Below are positions 44,801-53,369 of a stretch of 64,000 nucleotides of DNA, piece by piece. The position numbers and the translations under genes were made by a program. The DNA comes from Labilibaculum sp041595635 (GTDB lineage Bacteria > Bacteroidota > Bacteroidia > Bacteroidales > Marinifilaceae), in the NCBI RefSeq assembly GCF_041595635.1, contig NZ_JBFHJW010000011.1, forward strand, positions 17,716 through 81,715, given 5' to 3'. Position 1 is the stretch's first letter. Each line of letters begins with the position of its first letter. The notes under the pieces are model-generated. The model ran no database searches and was not told the DNA's origin. It saw only the letters and a list, made by a program, of their open reading frames with translations.

Positions 44801-47461
44801 TTTCTGCAATAACACCTCTTCCGAAACATGAAAAACAATGGTATCAGTACTAAGCGTATACGCGGAAGCTGGAAGGGTATCTCCCTGATAAGTGATTTGA
44901 GTAATGCCATTCAACCAATTATCATCATCAGAAGTAAAGGTCAATACAAAATCCGCATCAACACTAGCCTGAGAATCCGAAGTAAGGGTTGGTGCCTCAG
45001 TCGATTCAACGATATCGAAGGAATCAGAATTCGCAGAACTAATTCCTTCTCCTGAAAATTGCAATACTGCTCCACTTATTGCTGATTCGCTAGAAGCATT
45101 TAAATCGGTGTATGTTAGTTCCCCAGAAGTCACATTTTGAGTTAAAGTTCCACCTAATAACCAATCCTGACTATCTCCTTTTGCTGCAACAATTTCAAAA
45201 GAATCATTGCTTGTGCAGATATTGTTATACTGATCGCGAACAGATATTTGCGGTTGTGTTTCCAAATTTCCTCCATTTACCAAAGGAGCTGTTGGCTGTG
45301 TTTCAATCACAATTGTATCTGGAATACCATGTTTAATTTCCTGATCGACAGCAGTATTTTCGTAGCCGCGAGAATACACCAAAATTTCACTTGTCCCAAC
45401 AAGTTGCAATTCTCCACTTTGCGAAGGATCAAAAACAAGTTTTCCAGACTGACTGGCATCGTAAACATCCGAACTCAAAATAATTCCTCCATAGAAAATT
45501 GAATCAATTGCGTTTCGCCATTCTGAATTTTCGGTAAAACCAACTTCGAACAAAGAATCTATAGTGGCTGTTGTTGAAGCGATTAAAGAGGGTGCAAGAA
45601 GAGGAGCTGGAATTGTAAATATCTCAGACTCCTGGCTTGTTAGTCCTGTACCAGAAAATGTTATTGTTGCATCGGTAACCGAATCTGTACTTCTGGCAGT
45701 CAAATCGGTAAAATCAACAATCCCATTAGTTACCATTAACGAAGTAGTTCCTTCTACTACCCAGCTTCCTCCTGTTGCACTTGCAATTATTGTTTGTTCA
45801 TTATTAGTAGAACAATCGTTTAAATACTGATCTTGAATTTTTACACTTGGTTGAGTTTGCAATAAACCTGCATTATTTTCAGGTTCCTGTGGCTGTTCTG
45901 TTATTACTATTGATGCTGCTGCTCCATGTCCAATTGCCTGAAGCACAGAATCTTTAAGAAAAGAAGTAGATTCAATATACAAATAATCATTTGCTGGCAC
46001 TTGTAAAATTACAGATTCACTTGGTTTAAAAGTTATTACACCTTCTGCCGAAGTATCGTAAGATTCGGAAGGTAGAGTGTCTGCTCCGTAAGTTATCTTT
46101 GTAATTTGGTCTCTCCATTCTGAATTATCTGTAAAAGTAATTTCAAAATCAGCATCTACACTTGCAGCACTTGCAGCTGTCAAAATTGGAGCTGCATTAA
46201 GGTCAGGAATATCAAAAGTGTTTGAATTAAGAGTATCTAAACCATCCGCCGAAAAGGCGATAAAAGCACCCGTTATAGCAACACTACTTGATGCAGTCAA
46301 ATCAGAATAACTAGCCGATCCATTTACCACCTGATGATCGACACTTCCACCAAGTGTCCAATTGTTATCATCCCCTTTTGCTGCAGAAATTACTATTGCA
46401 TTCTCGGTACTACAATCATTATCGTATTGATCTTTTAGGCTGACAACTGGCTGGTTGGCCAGCAATCCACCATTTTCGGCAGGAGCAGTTGGTTGCAATA
46501 AAATATGTAGACTACTTGCCGCCCCATGTCCTATTTCCAATGAAACACTAGCATTTTCATATCCTCTGGAATAAACAATTATTGTGGCTGTTCCCGAAAT
46601 TTGTAAATTGGAATCAAGACTTGGATCAAAAATAATTTCACCCGACTGAGTTGCATCGTAAGCCGCAGGATCAAGAATTTCATCTCCGTAGGCAATTGAA
46701 TCGATGGCTAATTGCCATTCCGAATCGGCTGTAAAATTGATCGAAAATGGAGCATCAACAGTAGCCGTTGAAGAGGCAAGCAAATCAGGAGCTGATTTCA
46801 AAGCTGCTATTGTGAAAGCATTTGAAACAACATCAACAAAACCACTACTTGAAAAAGTAATGGTTGCCGTTGTAATTTCAGCATCGCTTCGAGCTTGCAG
46901 ATCAACAAAGATAAATTTTCCTGCAGATGCGTTTATCTCCTTGTCCCCATCTAAATACCAAGTTCCTCCAGACTCGCTGGCCACCAAATCAATAGTATCA
47001 ATACCAGTGCAAAGATTAGCGTATTGATCCTGCAAATTCACAACAGGCTGAGTTTCTAAAACGGCTCCATTACTAGTAGGTGCAGTTGGCTGAATTTGAA
47101 TAACCAATTTATTAGCTATACCATGCTTAATTTCAATTGCTACAACCGCATCTGAATAACCACTAGAAATAATGGTTAAATCCAAAGTTGTGTCGTTTTG
47201 AAAATAAACAGTTTGAGATGGATAAAAGAAAATCTGATTAACAATAGAATCTTCTGCATAAGCTATTGGATCAATAATATCAGCTCCAAATTGGATTTCA
47301 GAAATACTATCTTGCCAAGTTCCAACATCCTCAAATTCCAAACTAAAAGGATTGTCAACACTTACATTACTAGGAGAACCTATTGAAGGAGGTGCAGTTT
47401 GTGCATGTAAAAAAGAAAAAGAGAAACCCCATAGGATTCCCAAGAGTAAATATTTTTTCAT
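41822..47461 (-). CDS. giant secreted protein: eight HID/DUF1533-like plus Ig-like repeats, PKD domain, type IX sorting domain
   Basis: The 1879-residue product has a signal peptide (MKKYLLLGILWGFSFSFLHA). Residues about 24-1620 are eight copies of a unit of about 200 residues. Each unit starts with a segment of the form ATVDxxFxIxFTDNSEWRxxI, then IxSRGY, resembling the DUF1533/Shr hemoglobin-interacting domain. It then has an Ig-like segment with QPTAPxxNG and DQYxNxC. A linker (about 1620-1710) and a PKD domain (AWDFGDG) follow. The C-terminus is a type A T9SS sorting domain (LLVYPNPSRGQFYVEI). It should be exported through the outer membrane and anchored on the surface or released. Adhesion or haem/haemoprotein binding are possible; both are inferred from repeat resemblance only. 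Confidence 0.88.
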   Translation of the reverse strand: MKKYLLLGILWGFSFSFLHAQTAPPSIGSPSNVSVDNPFSLEFEDVGTWQDSISEIQFGADIIDPIAYAEDSIVNQIFFYPSQTVYFQNDTTLDLTIISSGYSDAVVAIEIKHGIANKLVIQIQPTAPTSNGAVLETQPVVNLQDQYANLCTGIDTIDLVASESGGTWYLDGDKEINASAGKFIFVDLQARSDAEITTATITFSSSGFVDVVSNAFTIAALKSAPDLLASSTATVDAPFSINFTADSEWQLAIDSIAYGDEILDPAAYDATQSGEIIFDPSLDSNLQISGTATIIVYSRGYENASVSLEIGHGAASSLHILLQPTAPAENGGLLANQPVVSLKDQYDNDCSTENAIVISAAKGDDNNWTLGGSVDHQVVNGSASYSDLTASSSVAITGAFIAFSADGLDTLNSNTFDIPDLNAAPILTAASAASVDADFEITFTDNSEWRDQITKITYGADTLPSESYDTSAEGVITFKPSESVILQVPANDYLYIESTSFLKDSVLQAIGHGAAASIVITEQPQEPENNAGLLQTQPSVKIQDQYLNDCSTNNEQTIIASATGGSWVVEGTTSLMVTNGIVDFTDLTARSTDSVTDATITFSGTGLTSQESEIFTIPAPLLAPSLIASTTATIDSLFEVGFTENSEWRNAIDSIFYGGIILSSDVYDASQSGKLVFDPSQSGELQLVGTSEILVYSRGYENTAVDQEIKHGIPDTIVIETQPTAPLVNGGNLETQPQISVRDQYNNICTSNDSFEIVAAKGDSQDWLLGGTLTQNVTSGELTYTDLNASSESAISGAVLQFSGEGISSANSDSFDIVESTEAPTLTSDSQASVDADFVLTFTSDDDNWLNGITQITYQGDTLPASAYTLSTDTIVFHVSEEVLLQKSGTFDILIFSLGYADAFVEQEVEHGEVSSMEITQQPTAPLTNGDTLAQQPILQFLDQYANVCTSEYDKSISVAKNDSRDWNIAGSTEKSAFDGMVIFTDLSVYSSGPIDGAELLFSSDEIADVVSVSFDIPDAGEAPILTAASNATVDNSFILSYTEDSIWRSRINAITVNDSLLVADSYNATQEGELELIPSASKFLQASGTFQIIVQSRGFVNDTVQQEISHGVADSLLFVNQPSAPLDNGELLAQQPELKLSDQYLNDCTTDNTSMVSVQKYDQKAWELGGTLELQSQGGSLFFTDLTASSEIAIDSAYLQFSFSRDTVISNLFTVPVPEIELVAAENVTVDSAFIIQASDNASWRDSISSITYAGETLVDSAYLIEVGSITFYPEKDPILQVARNDYLLVIANGYADASIEQSIEHGLASGMFILNQPIGPEDNGDTLAQQPKLQLIDQYENDCENDNTTQVLTDKYSDGSDGDVVDLWELGGTKSITAIEGVVTYLNLTATSENRVEGARLLFISENLPNVVSDSFDIVIPLAPVITGAENATVDESFYVEFTDNASWRSLISDIRYGIRSLEGNYDISEPGKITFDPSIVSILQQTGVDSMYIYSGNYDTVRFEQAIHHGESKYLSVVKQPSAPVNNGDVLLVQPQLRLEDQYRNDCDTDSETPITVKKGDKGEWTLGGTLTQIPVNGLIQYTDLTATSEFEVEGASLEFEGTGIVPEESKTFTIPEPKENRAGTAKANPELVCYAASSTITLVGFDGNIQWQKHDNSTEAYVDVEGEISEILITDKVVENARYRAMVSKDGYASQYSNSVSVSPVDPPIADFIFEINYNQVDFTNLSTNASSIAWDFGDGVISSEYDPSHSYALDDASGTGYLVVLTASNDACPDSEKSQQILITTGIEDVISETDLLVYPNPSRGQFYVEISNSDQDAILRIFNQAGKLVASRKLQDSFQTNRMSFDLSNLSKGMYLLSIQYSDKILRTKLIIQ
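42600..47390 (-). repeat. eight coding repeats of about 600 bp in the giant secreted protein
   Basis: Eight units can be counted from eight ATVD/VSVD/VTVD-type starts and eight DQYxNxC motifs. The unit is about 200 codons. Copies differ throughout, so the duplications are old or diversified rather than recent. Confidence 0.85.
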
Positions 47462-47477
47462 AATGATAGGACTTTAG

Positions 47478-47496
47478 GTAACTAACAACTAGTTAC
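47478..47496. promoter_or_regulatory. 19-bp inverted repeat upstream of the giant gene
   Basis: GTAACTA (47478-47484) and TAGTTAC (47490-47496) are perfect 7-bp arms separated by ACAAC. It lies 17 bp upstream of the start codon and may be an operator or a 5' leader hairpin. Confidence 0.4.
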
Positions 47497-47683
47497 AAAC
47501 AAAATCCACACCAACACCTCCAACACGCTACTATACTGATTGATACAAACATGTCAAATTGTAGAACACATCTACGATTACGGATAAAATCTTCAAGAAT
47601 TACATGAAAGTCTGGATCATTAGGCCGTCTGAAAGAATCAAAAATCTACATCCCATAATGGATATAATCTACGTAATCGGATA

Positions 47684-47713
47684 TAAAAAAGCCGAATTTT
47701 TTTTGATTCGGCT
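47684..47713 (-). terminator. intrinsic terminator after the LysM/PBP gene
   Basis: On the minus strand AGCCGAAT and ATTCGGCT (47713-47706 and 47697-47690) form an 8-bp stem with an A-rich loop, followed by TTTTTT. It is about 30 bp past the stop of the gene at 47742. Confidence 0.85.
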
Positions 47714-47741
47714 CTGAATTCTATTCTACTTCTTCCTAATT

Positions 47742-49676
47742 TTAATGGGAAGATGTTGTATCCTGAAATTTAGGAATGAAATGTCTAATTTTAAAGTCTC
47801 GAGAATAATTTACAAGATGAACCCCCTGATTCTCAATCCCCCCAAATGCATTCACTCTTTTAAATGAATAATTCGATTGCAAAAGATCCAATTTGATTTC
47901 ATTTAAATGATCTGGGAAACTAGTACCAAATTTACTTACAGCTATAGAAAAGAAACGACACATATCGTAGGCTCTAAAACTAAAATCGTTTGGTTCACAA
48001 CTAAATTCACCTCTAAAATCAGCTACAAAATCGACAATCTTATCCTCTTTATAATCTATATTGTATGGCGTTATTACACTCAAATTTAAATTGTAGAATA
48101 ATTCCGCATCCAAACTGTTGTAGCGCTGCCAAACCGGAAATCCCATTAAACGAATATCATAATGCTGACTTAACACATTTAAATTCGATATAATATTTTC
48201 GACATATGGTTGTAATGTTGAAGGAATCAAAATTACATTCTCACAAGTATCGCGCAACAATCGCTCTATCCCAAAAATTCCGTATTCATCAAAGGAAATC
48301 TTTTGGTAAGATATCCCTTCATTTTCCCAATACCTTCCCTTTTCAAACATATTTCGTTCAATATCGGTAACCAAGGAATATTCACTCAAATGCTCATAAC
48401 GATCGGGATGAACTACAATTAAATTTGTTACATCTAAATCGTAACTCACAAAATCGGATATCTTTCTACAAATTGATTGAATGGATGTATTCAATTGAAT
48501 GACAAAAGGATTGGTTTGTAAATCGGAATTTCTTTGCGAAAGAGGTGAAATTACTGGAACTCTTTTTCGTTTGGCAAAATCAGCAACAAGCGAATAAGTA
48601 TTCGGGTAAACTGGCCCAATAATAAAATCGAGTTCAGTTGTTTCTAATCTTGAAAGAATAGACCGAACGGTTGTGCTATTTTTTTCCGTATCAAAAACAT
48701 GCAGATCTACTGATAGACCTTCCTTTTGAAGAGAATCTACAGCCAGAAGTATGCCTTGGTAGAACCGAATAAAATCATGAGATTTATTGAAAAGGATTTT
48801 CGGATTACGCTCTTTAATAATCGTAATTGTATCTCTGCGACTTAGTATTTTGTTGATGGAATCATTCGCCTCTAAATAAAGAGGTAAAAACAAGGCTATT
48901 CGAATTTTATTCTGAGAAACAGGTTTTGCAACCAATTTACTAAACAAAGTATCAACAAACGGCTTTTGATCAACGGTATCCTTTATGGGTTTTTTCTCCA
49001 CAAAATATTCCGGAGGCACCAAATAACGGGGAATTCTTACCCAATCACCAATTTTCAGAGCTTTTCCTTTAATTTGAGGATTAAGCTTTCTGAATTTACG
49101 AAGATTCATGAAAAACTTTCGAGCTATAGATGACTCTGTATCTCCTTTTTGAATGATATGATAGTAATATTTTTTATCATGTTTGGGCACTTGGCTAATT
49201 ACTTTCTTTTTTTCGACTTTAGGAACTTTAATGATAGTACCCAGACGTAAACTAGGTCCCATATTAGGATTTGAAGTCGTAATCATAGACATATCAACTT
49301 CATATATCTTAGACAAAGAATACAAAGTATCTCCTTTTTTCACAACATGGTAGAAGAAATTCGCATCCTCTTTTTTCACTAAAACCGGGGAAAGAGTAGC
49401 ATCAGACTCTACTACTGGAATCCTAAGAATCTCACCAATTTTTACACTCGCCTCAGTTTTTCGATTTACTTGCATAATTACTGCAAGATCGACTCCATAG
49501 GCTCGACTTATTGAAAACAAAGTTTGTTTTTCTTTTACAAGATGTAGAAAGCAGGTTTGTCCACCTACAACTACCTTATTATTAGATAGCTCAATCGAAG
49601 AAGTTTGAGCATTCGTAAAATTTACGGTCCCTAAAAAGAGACTTATTAGAAGAATACTTCGAAAAAAATAATTCAT
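47742..49676 (-). CDS. exported protein with three LysM domains and a periplasmic-binding-like domain
   Basis: The 644-residue product has a signal peptide (FFRSILLISLFLGTVNFTNA). Three LysM modules follow: residues about 40-90, 107-150 (YHVVKKGDTLYSLSKIYEVD) and 168-213 (YYYHIIQKGDTESSIARKF). From about 255 a type-I periplasmic-binding-protein-like domain starts (IRIALFLPLY, then FYQGILLAVDSLQKEGLSVD and FIIGPVYPNTYSLVADF). LysM modules bind peptidoglycan; the second part resembles Leu/Ile/Val-binding or LpoA-like proteins. A role in sensing or organising cell wall in the periplasm is inferred. Known Bacteroidota homologues are annotated only by domain. Confidence 0.87.
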   Translation of the reverse strand: MNYFFRSILLISLFLGTVNFTNAQTSSIELSNNKVVVGGQTCFLHLVKEKQTLFSISRAYGVDLAVIMQVNRKTEASVKIGEILRIPVVESDATLSPVLVKKEDANFFYHVVKKGDTLYSLSKIYEVDMSMITTSNPNMGPSLRLGTIIKVPKVEKKKVISQVPKHDKKYYYHIIQKGDTESSIARKFFMNLRKFRKLNPQIKGKALKIGDWVRIPRYLVPPEYFVEKKPIKDTVDQKPFVDTLFSKLVAKPVSQNKIRIALFLPLYLEANDSINKILSRRDTITIIKERNPKILFNKSHDFIRFYQGILLAVDSLQKEGLSVDLHVFDTEKNSTTVRSILSRLETTELDFIIGPVYPNTYSLVADFAKRKRVPVISPLSQRNSDLQTNPFVIQLNTSIQSICRKISDFVSYDLDVTNLIVVHPDRYEHLSEYSLVTDIERNMFEKGRYWENEGISYQKISFDEYGIFGIERLLRDTCENVILIPSTLQPYVENIISNLNVLSQHYDIRLMGFPVWQRYNSLDAELFYNLNLSVITPYNIDYKEDKIVDFVADFRGEFSCEPNDFSFRAYDMCRFFSIAVSKFGTSFPDHLNEIKLDLLQSNYSFKRVNAFGGIENQGVHLVNYSRDFKIRHFIPKFQDTTSSH

Positions 49677-49774
49677 TAATTATCTGTATTTCAAATATTT
49701 ATAGTTTACACACAATAGCTAACAAAAATACTAAAGTCCGCTTGGAAAACAAAATATCTACAATAATTGAACCA

Positions 49775-49820
49775 TAAAAAAAACAAAATTAAAATTCTTG
49801 CCAGGAACTTTAATTTTGTT
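49775..49820 (-). terminator. intrinsic terminator after the degenerate ferritin-like gene
   Basis: Arms 49782-49797 and 49805-49820 pair over 16 bp with one mismatch, and the minus strand continues into a run of eight T. It lies about 40 bp past the stop at 49858. Confidence 0.85.
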
Positions 49821-49857
49821 CTTTCTCGAAACGACAAAAGCAAATCTTTTTTCTTTG

Positions 49858-50313
49858 TTAATTTTCCACACAAACATGTTCATCATACATGAGCTCAAAT
49901 CTCAATTTTTGGCGAGCTTCCTCATCGGCAAGGGTCAAAAAAGTTTCTTTACATTCTATATCAGTAGCACTATTAGCCATATCAATATAAAATTTAAATT
50001 TTACTTTTTCTTTCTCCATAGCAAGAATCAAAACATCCTGATCGCTTAAATTCTTTTGGGAATCTTCCTGATTTAAAGAGGAAAACTCATAAGGCATATT
50101 ACCTATTTCATCTAAGTTTAAACCAACATTTACATCCTTCATTTTTTCTAAACAGAGCATTCTACCCGTTTTTTCCAAGGCTATGTTACGTAAAAGTCCT
50201 TTTAAATTTACCTTATTCATTCGATCTGCAAGATCCGAATAAAACTTAATTTCATCCATCTCTTTGTCAATAGCATAATCGATAACTTCCTCAAACGTCC
50301 TAAAAATTTTCAT
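49858..50313 (-). CDS. ferritin-like protein with most metal ligands lost
   Basis: I place the start at the ATG 50313-50311 (151 residues, MKIFRTFEEVIDYAIDKEMD); an in-frame ATG 11 codons upstream is less likely because its paralogue starts here. It is colinear with the rubrerythrin-like protein at 50478. The first Glu is kept (E18). The expected E-x-x-H is K48-T-G-R51 and the second is E132-A-R-Q135, so both His and one Glu are replaced. A diiron site is unlikely. It keeps the four-helix pattern and the final LRFELMYD. It may be a structural or regulatory partner of the intact paralogue. Confidence 0.78.
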   Translation of the reverse strand: MKIFRTFEEVIDYAIDKEMDEIKFYSDLADRMNKVNLKGLLRNIALEKTGRMLCLEKMKDVNVGLNLDEIGNMPYEFSSLNQEDSQKNLSDQDVLILAMEKEKVKFKFYIDMANSATDIECKETFLTLADEEARQKLRFELMYDEHVCVEN

Positions 50314-50424
50314 TTCGCCTATTTTATTTATTAACAGTTTAGTCAATAAAGCATCAATTCTATGCTTATCAGCTCAACCATAAAAGTTACAAAATAGTAT
50401 GGATCAACGCAAAAGAATTTTAAA

Positions 50425-50457
50425 ACAAAAAAAAGAGCCTCGAACATTCAAGACTCT
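50425..50457 (-). terminator. intrinsic terminator after the intact ferritin-like gene
   Basis: Arms 50434-50444 and 50447-50457 form an 11-bp stem with G-U pairs on the minus-strand RNA, followed by eight T. It separates the two ferritin-like genes into different transcripts. Confidence 0.8.
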
Positions 50458-50477
50458 TTTCAAAATAAATTTACCCA

Positions 50478-50936
50478 CTAATTTTCTGTAAGAATATTAG
50501 AATCGTATTCCACCTCGAAACGAAGTTTGTGCTTTGCCTCTTCCTGAGCAAGCATCAAAAATAATTTTTTTGAGGCTTCATCAGTCGTCGCTTTGGCAAG
50601 ATCGTTATACAAACGGAAAGCAATTTTCTCCTTTTTCATTGCCAAAATTAATGCTTCCTGATAGGTCATATTCGACTTCTCAATATCTACATCTACTAGA
50701 TAGTCTGCAATTTTCAAATCAGCAATTTTACGTTCGGAAACTTGATATTTTTTCCCATTTTTAATGGCTTCAAGTTTGGTTCGGTGTCCAATTTCTTCCA
50801 AAGCATATTGCTCAAAAGTATTTTTCATCTCCTGATTCTTCATTTTACCGGCCAATTCGGTATAAAAATCAGCAGCCATTTGCTCTTCATTAATGGCAAA
50901 ATCTAAAATATCCTCAAGTGAATTAAACTCTTTCAT
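50478..50936 (-). CDS. rubrerythrin-like diiron ferritin-family protein
   Basis: The 152-residue product has the two-half ferritin-like pattern with all expected diiron ligands: E18, E48 and H51 (EEIGH), then E103, E133 and H136 (EEAKH). It lacks the C-terminal rubredoxin domain of true rubrerythrin. Such proteins act in peroxide or oxygen detoxification or iron handling in anaerobes. It starts 12 bp after the glutamate-synthase-like NfnB gene ends, so it may be transcribed with the nfn operon, which would supply electrons. The degenerate paralogue lies just downstream beyond a terminator. Confidence 0.85.
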   Translation of the reverse strand: MKEFNSLEDILDFAINEEQMAADFYTELAGKMKNQEMKNTFEQYALEEIGHRTKLEAIKNGKKYQVSERKIADLKIADYLVDVDIEKSNMTYQEALILAMKKEKIAFRLYNDLAKATTDEASKKLFLMLAQEEAKHKLRFEVEYDSNILTEN

Positions 50937-50948
50937 TTTTTCTAGTTT

Positions 50949-52451
50949 TTAGTGTTCCACCTTATTTGATAAATATTTTTCTTGTAAATAGAGATTCATA
51001 TTTTTAGCAGCCTTTCTACCATCTCCCATTGCCAGAATAACCGTGGCACCACCACGAACAATATCTCCTCCTGCAAACACTTCAGGAATAGAAGATTGCA
51101 TTTTATCTTTAACAACTTCAATGGTTCCCCATTTCGAAACCTCTAATCCTTCTACTGAATTCGGAATCAATGGGTTTGGAGAAACTCCTACAGCTACAAC
51201 CACCACCGTTGCATCAATTGTATATTCCGATCCCTCCATAGGAATTGGTCTTCTTCTACCTGAAGCATCAGGCTCACCCAATTCCATTTTTTGGACTCTT
51301 ATTTTCTGCACTCGTCCATTTTTATCAGCAATATACTCAATAGGATTTGTTAAGGTAAGAAATTCTATGCCTTCTTGTTTGGCATGGTGAACTTCTTCTC
51401 CTCTAGCTGGCATTTCTTCTTCGGAACGACGATAAACAATAATTGCTCTTTCAGCCCCTAAGCGTTTGGCAGTACGAACCGAATCCATTGCTGTATTTCC
51501 ACCTCCAACAACTACCACATTTTTACCTCGCAAAATTGGAGTATCCGATTCTTCAGAATCTGCACCCATTAAATTTACACGAGTTAAATATTCATTGGAA
51601 GATAATATTCCATTTGAATTTTCACCGGGAATATTCATGAATCGAGGCAAACCGGCACCACTACCTACGTAAAATGCCTTGAAACCTTCGTTTTTTAAAT
51701 CCTCAAGACTTGCCGTTTGACCTACAATGTAATTGGTGATGAATTTGACACCCATTTTGCGTAGATTTTCAATTTCTACATCAACCACTGCATTGGGCAA
51801 TCTGAATTCAGGAATACCATATTTAAGCACTCCTCCAATTTCATGAAGAGCTTCAAAAACTGTTACTTCGTAGCCTGATTTTGCCATATCACCAGCAAAA
51901 GACAAGCCTGAAGGACCAGAACCAATTACCGCTACTTTAACACCATTTGCTTCAGCCAATCTAGGCACTGAAATAACGCCAGACTCTCTTTCAAAATCGG
52001 CAGCAAAACGCTCCAAATGACCTATTGCCACTGCAGGAAGATTCAATTTTTCAACGTAAAAACATCTTTTCTCACATTGTATTTCCTGAGGACATACACG
52101 ACCACAAACAGCAGGCAAAGCACTGGTTTCCTTTAAAACCGATGCTGCTTCCAATATGTTTCCTCGCTCAATATTTTTAATGAATTTTGGGATGTTGATA
52201 CTTACAGGACAACCCTCCATACAAGTTGGATTTACACAATCCATACAACGTGTTGCTTCCAACATGGCCTGCTCTTTACTTAACCCCATATTCACCTCAA
52301 CACGTTGTGATTTAATTCGCTCTTCGGGAGCCATCTCTGTCATCACCACCCTTTCAATCGACATGCGATCTTTGGCTTTTGTCTTTTTTTGGAGTTCGAC
52401 TCTCCACTCTTTTTTACGTTCGTTCTTTATATATTCTTCAGACCTTTCCAT
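50949..52451 (-). CDS. nfnB: NfnB/GltA-like large subunit of NADH-dependent ferredoxin:NADP oxidoreductase
   Basis: The 500-residue product is a glutamate-synthase-small-subunit-type flavoprotein. Its N-terminus has two cysteine groups for [4Fe-4S] clusters (CMDCVNPTCMEGCPVSINIP and CGRVCPQEIQCEKRC). Two dinucleotide-binding folds follow, with GSGPSGLSFAGDMAKSGYEV (FAD) and VVGGGNTAMDSVRTAKRLGA (NADPH). Alone it would be called gltD/gltA. Here the partner gene at 52539 encodes the small FAD/[2Fe-2S] subunit, so NfnAB (also called SudAB) is the better call. The complex couples NADH, NADPH and reduced ferredoxin by flavin-based electron bifurcation in anaerobes. Confidence 0.88.
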   Translation of the reverse strand: MERSEEYIKNERKKEWRVELQKKTKAKDRMSIERVVMTEMAPEERIKSQRVEVNMGLSKEQAMLEATRCMDCVNPTCMEGCPVSINIPKFIKNIERGNILEAASVLKETSALPAVCGRVCPQEIQCEKRCFYVEKLNLPAVAIGHLERFAADFERESGVISVPRLAEANGVKVAVIGSGPSGLSFAGDMAKSGYEVTVFEALHEIGGVLKYGIPEFRLPNAVVDVEIENLRKMGVKFITNYIVGQTASLEDLKNEGFKAFYVGSGAGLPRFMNIPGENSNGILSSNEYLTRVNLMGADSEESDTPILRGKNVVVVGGGNTAMDSVRTAKRLGAERAIIVYRRSEEEMPARGEEVHHAKQEGIEFLTLTNPIEYIADKNGRVQKIRVQKMELGEPDASGRRRPIPMEGSEYTIDATVVVVAVGVSPNPLIPNSVEGLEVSKWGTIEVVKDKMQSSIPEVFAGGDIVRGGATVILAMGDGRKAAKNMNLYLQEKYLSNKVEH

Positions 52452-52538
52452 TGTCTTTTTTTTTTAGATATTGCAGCAGAGATCTAAACAGCAAAATTTC
52501 ACATCTTACTTTTTAAAATCTCAATGATCATTCTCTAT

Positions 52539-53369
52539 TTACTCGTGAAAATGATCCATTTTATCATTCTCTTCCTCTTTGTAACCACCTAATCTTGACA
52601 TCATTTCATCAAAATCAATTTTATGAGCATCGAACTCAGGACCATCCACGCAAGTGAACTTTGTTTTCCCATCGACAGTTACTCTGCATGCACCACACAT
52701 TCCTGTACCATCAACCATAATACTATTTAAACTTGCCATAGTATGGATTTCGTATTTTTTGGTCAATAAAGCACAAAATTTCATCATAATAGCAGGACCA
52801 ATGGTGATGCACTCATCAACTTTTTCACGCTTAATTACCTCTTCCATGCCTTCGGTTACCAAGCCTTTTTTCCCATGCGATCCATCATCAGTCATAATGA
52901 TCACCTCATCGGAATTTTTGCGCATTTCATCTTCCAAGATGATAAGTTCTTTAGATCGGGCTGCTAAAATAGTAATAACACGATTACCTGCTTTTTTATA
53001 AGCCTCAACAATAGGAAACAAAGGTGCTACACCAACACCACCACCGCAACAAAGCACAGTGCCAACATTGTGTATTTCTGTTGGTTTTCCGAGAGGGCCA
53101 ACTAAATCGGTTATGTGTTCACCTACTTCGAGATCACATAATTTAGTAGAAGACACTCCCATTTTCTGAACGATAAGAGTGATCGTTCCTTTTGCAATAT
53201 CTGCACCAGATATGGTAAGCGGAATACGCTCCCCTTTTTCGCCAACTCTTACAATTACAAAGTTACCAGGCTTACGGGCTTTGGCAATTAAAGGAGCCTC
53301 TACCACCATTTTCACTATCTTTTCTGAAAAATATTCTTTTTCAACTATCTTGTTCATTACTTTCAGCAA
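52539..53369 (-). CDS. nfnA: NfnA small subunit (ferredoxin:NADP reductase, FAD and [2Fe-2S])
   Basis: The 276-residue product is a sulfide-dehydrogenase/ferredoxin-NADP-reductase type protein. It has the FAD-binding segment ERIPLTISGADIAKGTITLI, the NAD-binding GGGVGVAPLFPIVEAYKKAG, and a C-terminal [2Fe-2S] site DGTGMCGACRVTV with C225, C228 and C240 (FTCVDGPEFD). It is the first gene of the pair, with nfnB 87 bp downstream. In Thermotoga and Pyrococcus enzymes this subunit is the NADH side of the bifurcating complex. DHODH electron-transfer subunit (PyrK) is related, but pyrD is absent here and nfnB is present. Confidence 0.88.
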   Translation of the reverse strand: MLKVMNKIVEKEYFSEKIVKMVVEAPLIAKARKPGNFVIVRVGEKGERIPLTISGADIAKGTITLIVQKMGVSSTKLCDLEVGEHITDLVGPLGKPTEIHNVGTVLCCGGGVGVAPLFPIVEAYKKAGNRVITILAARSKELIILEDEMRKNSDEVIIMTDDGSHGKKGLVTEGMEEVIKREKVDECITIGPAIMMKFCALLTKKYEIHTMASLNSIMVDGTGMCGACRVTVDGKTKFTCVDGPEFDAHKIDFDEMMSRLGGYKEEENDKMDHFHE

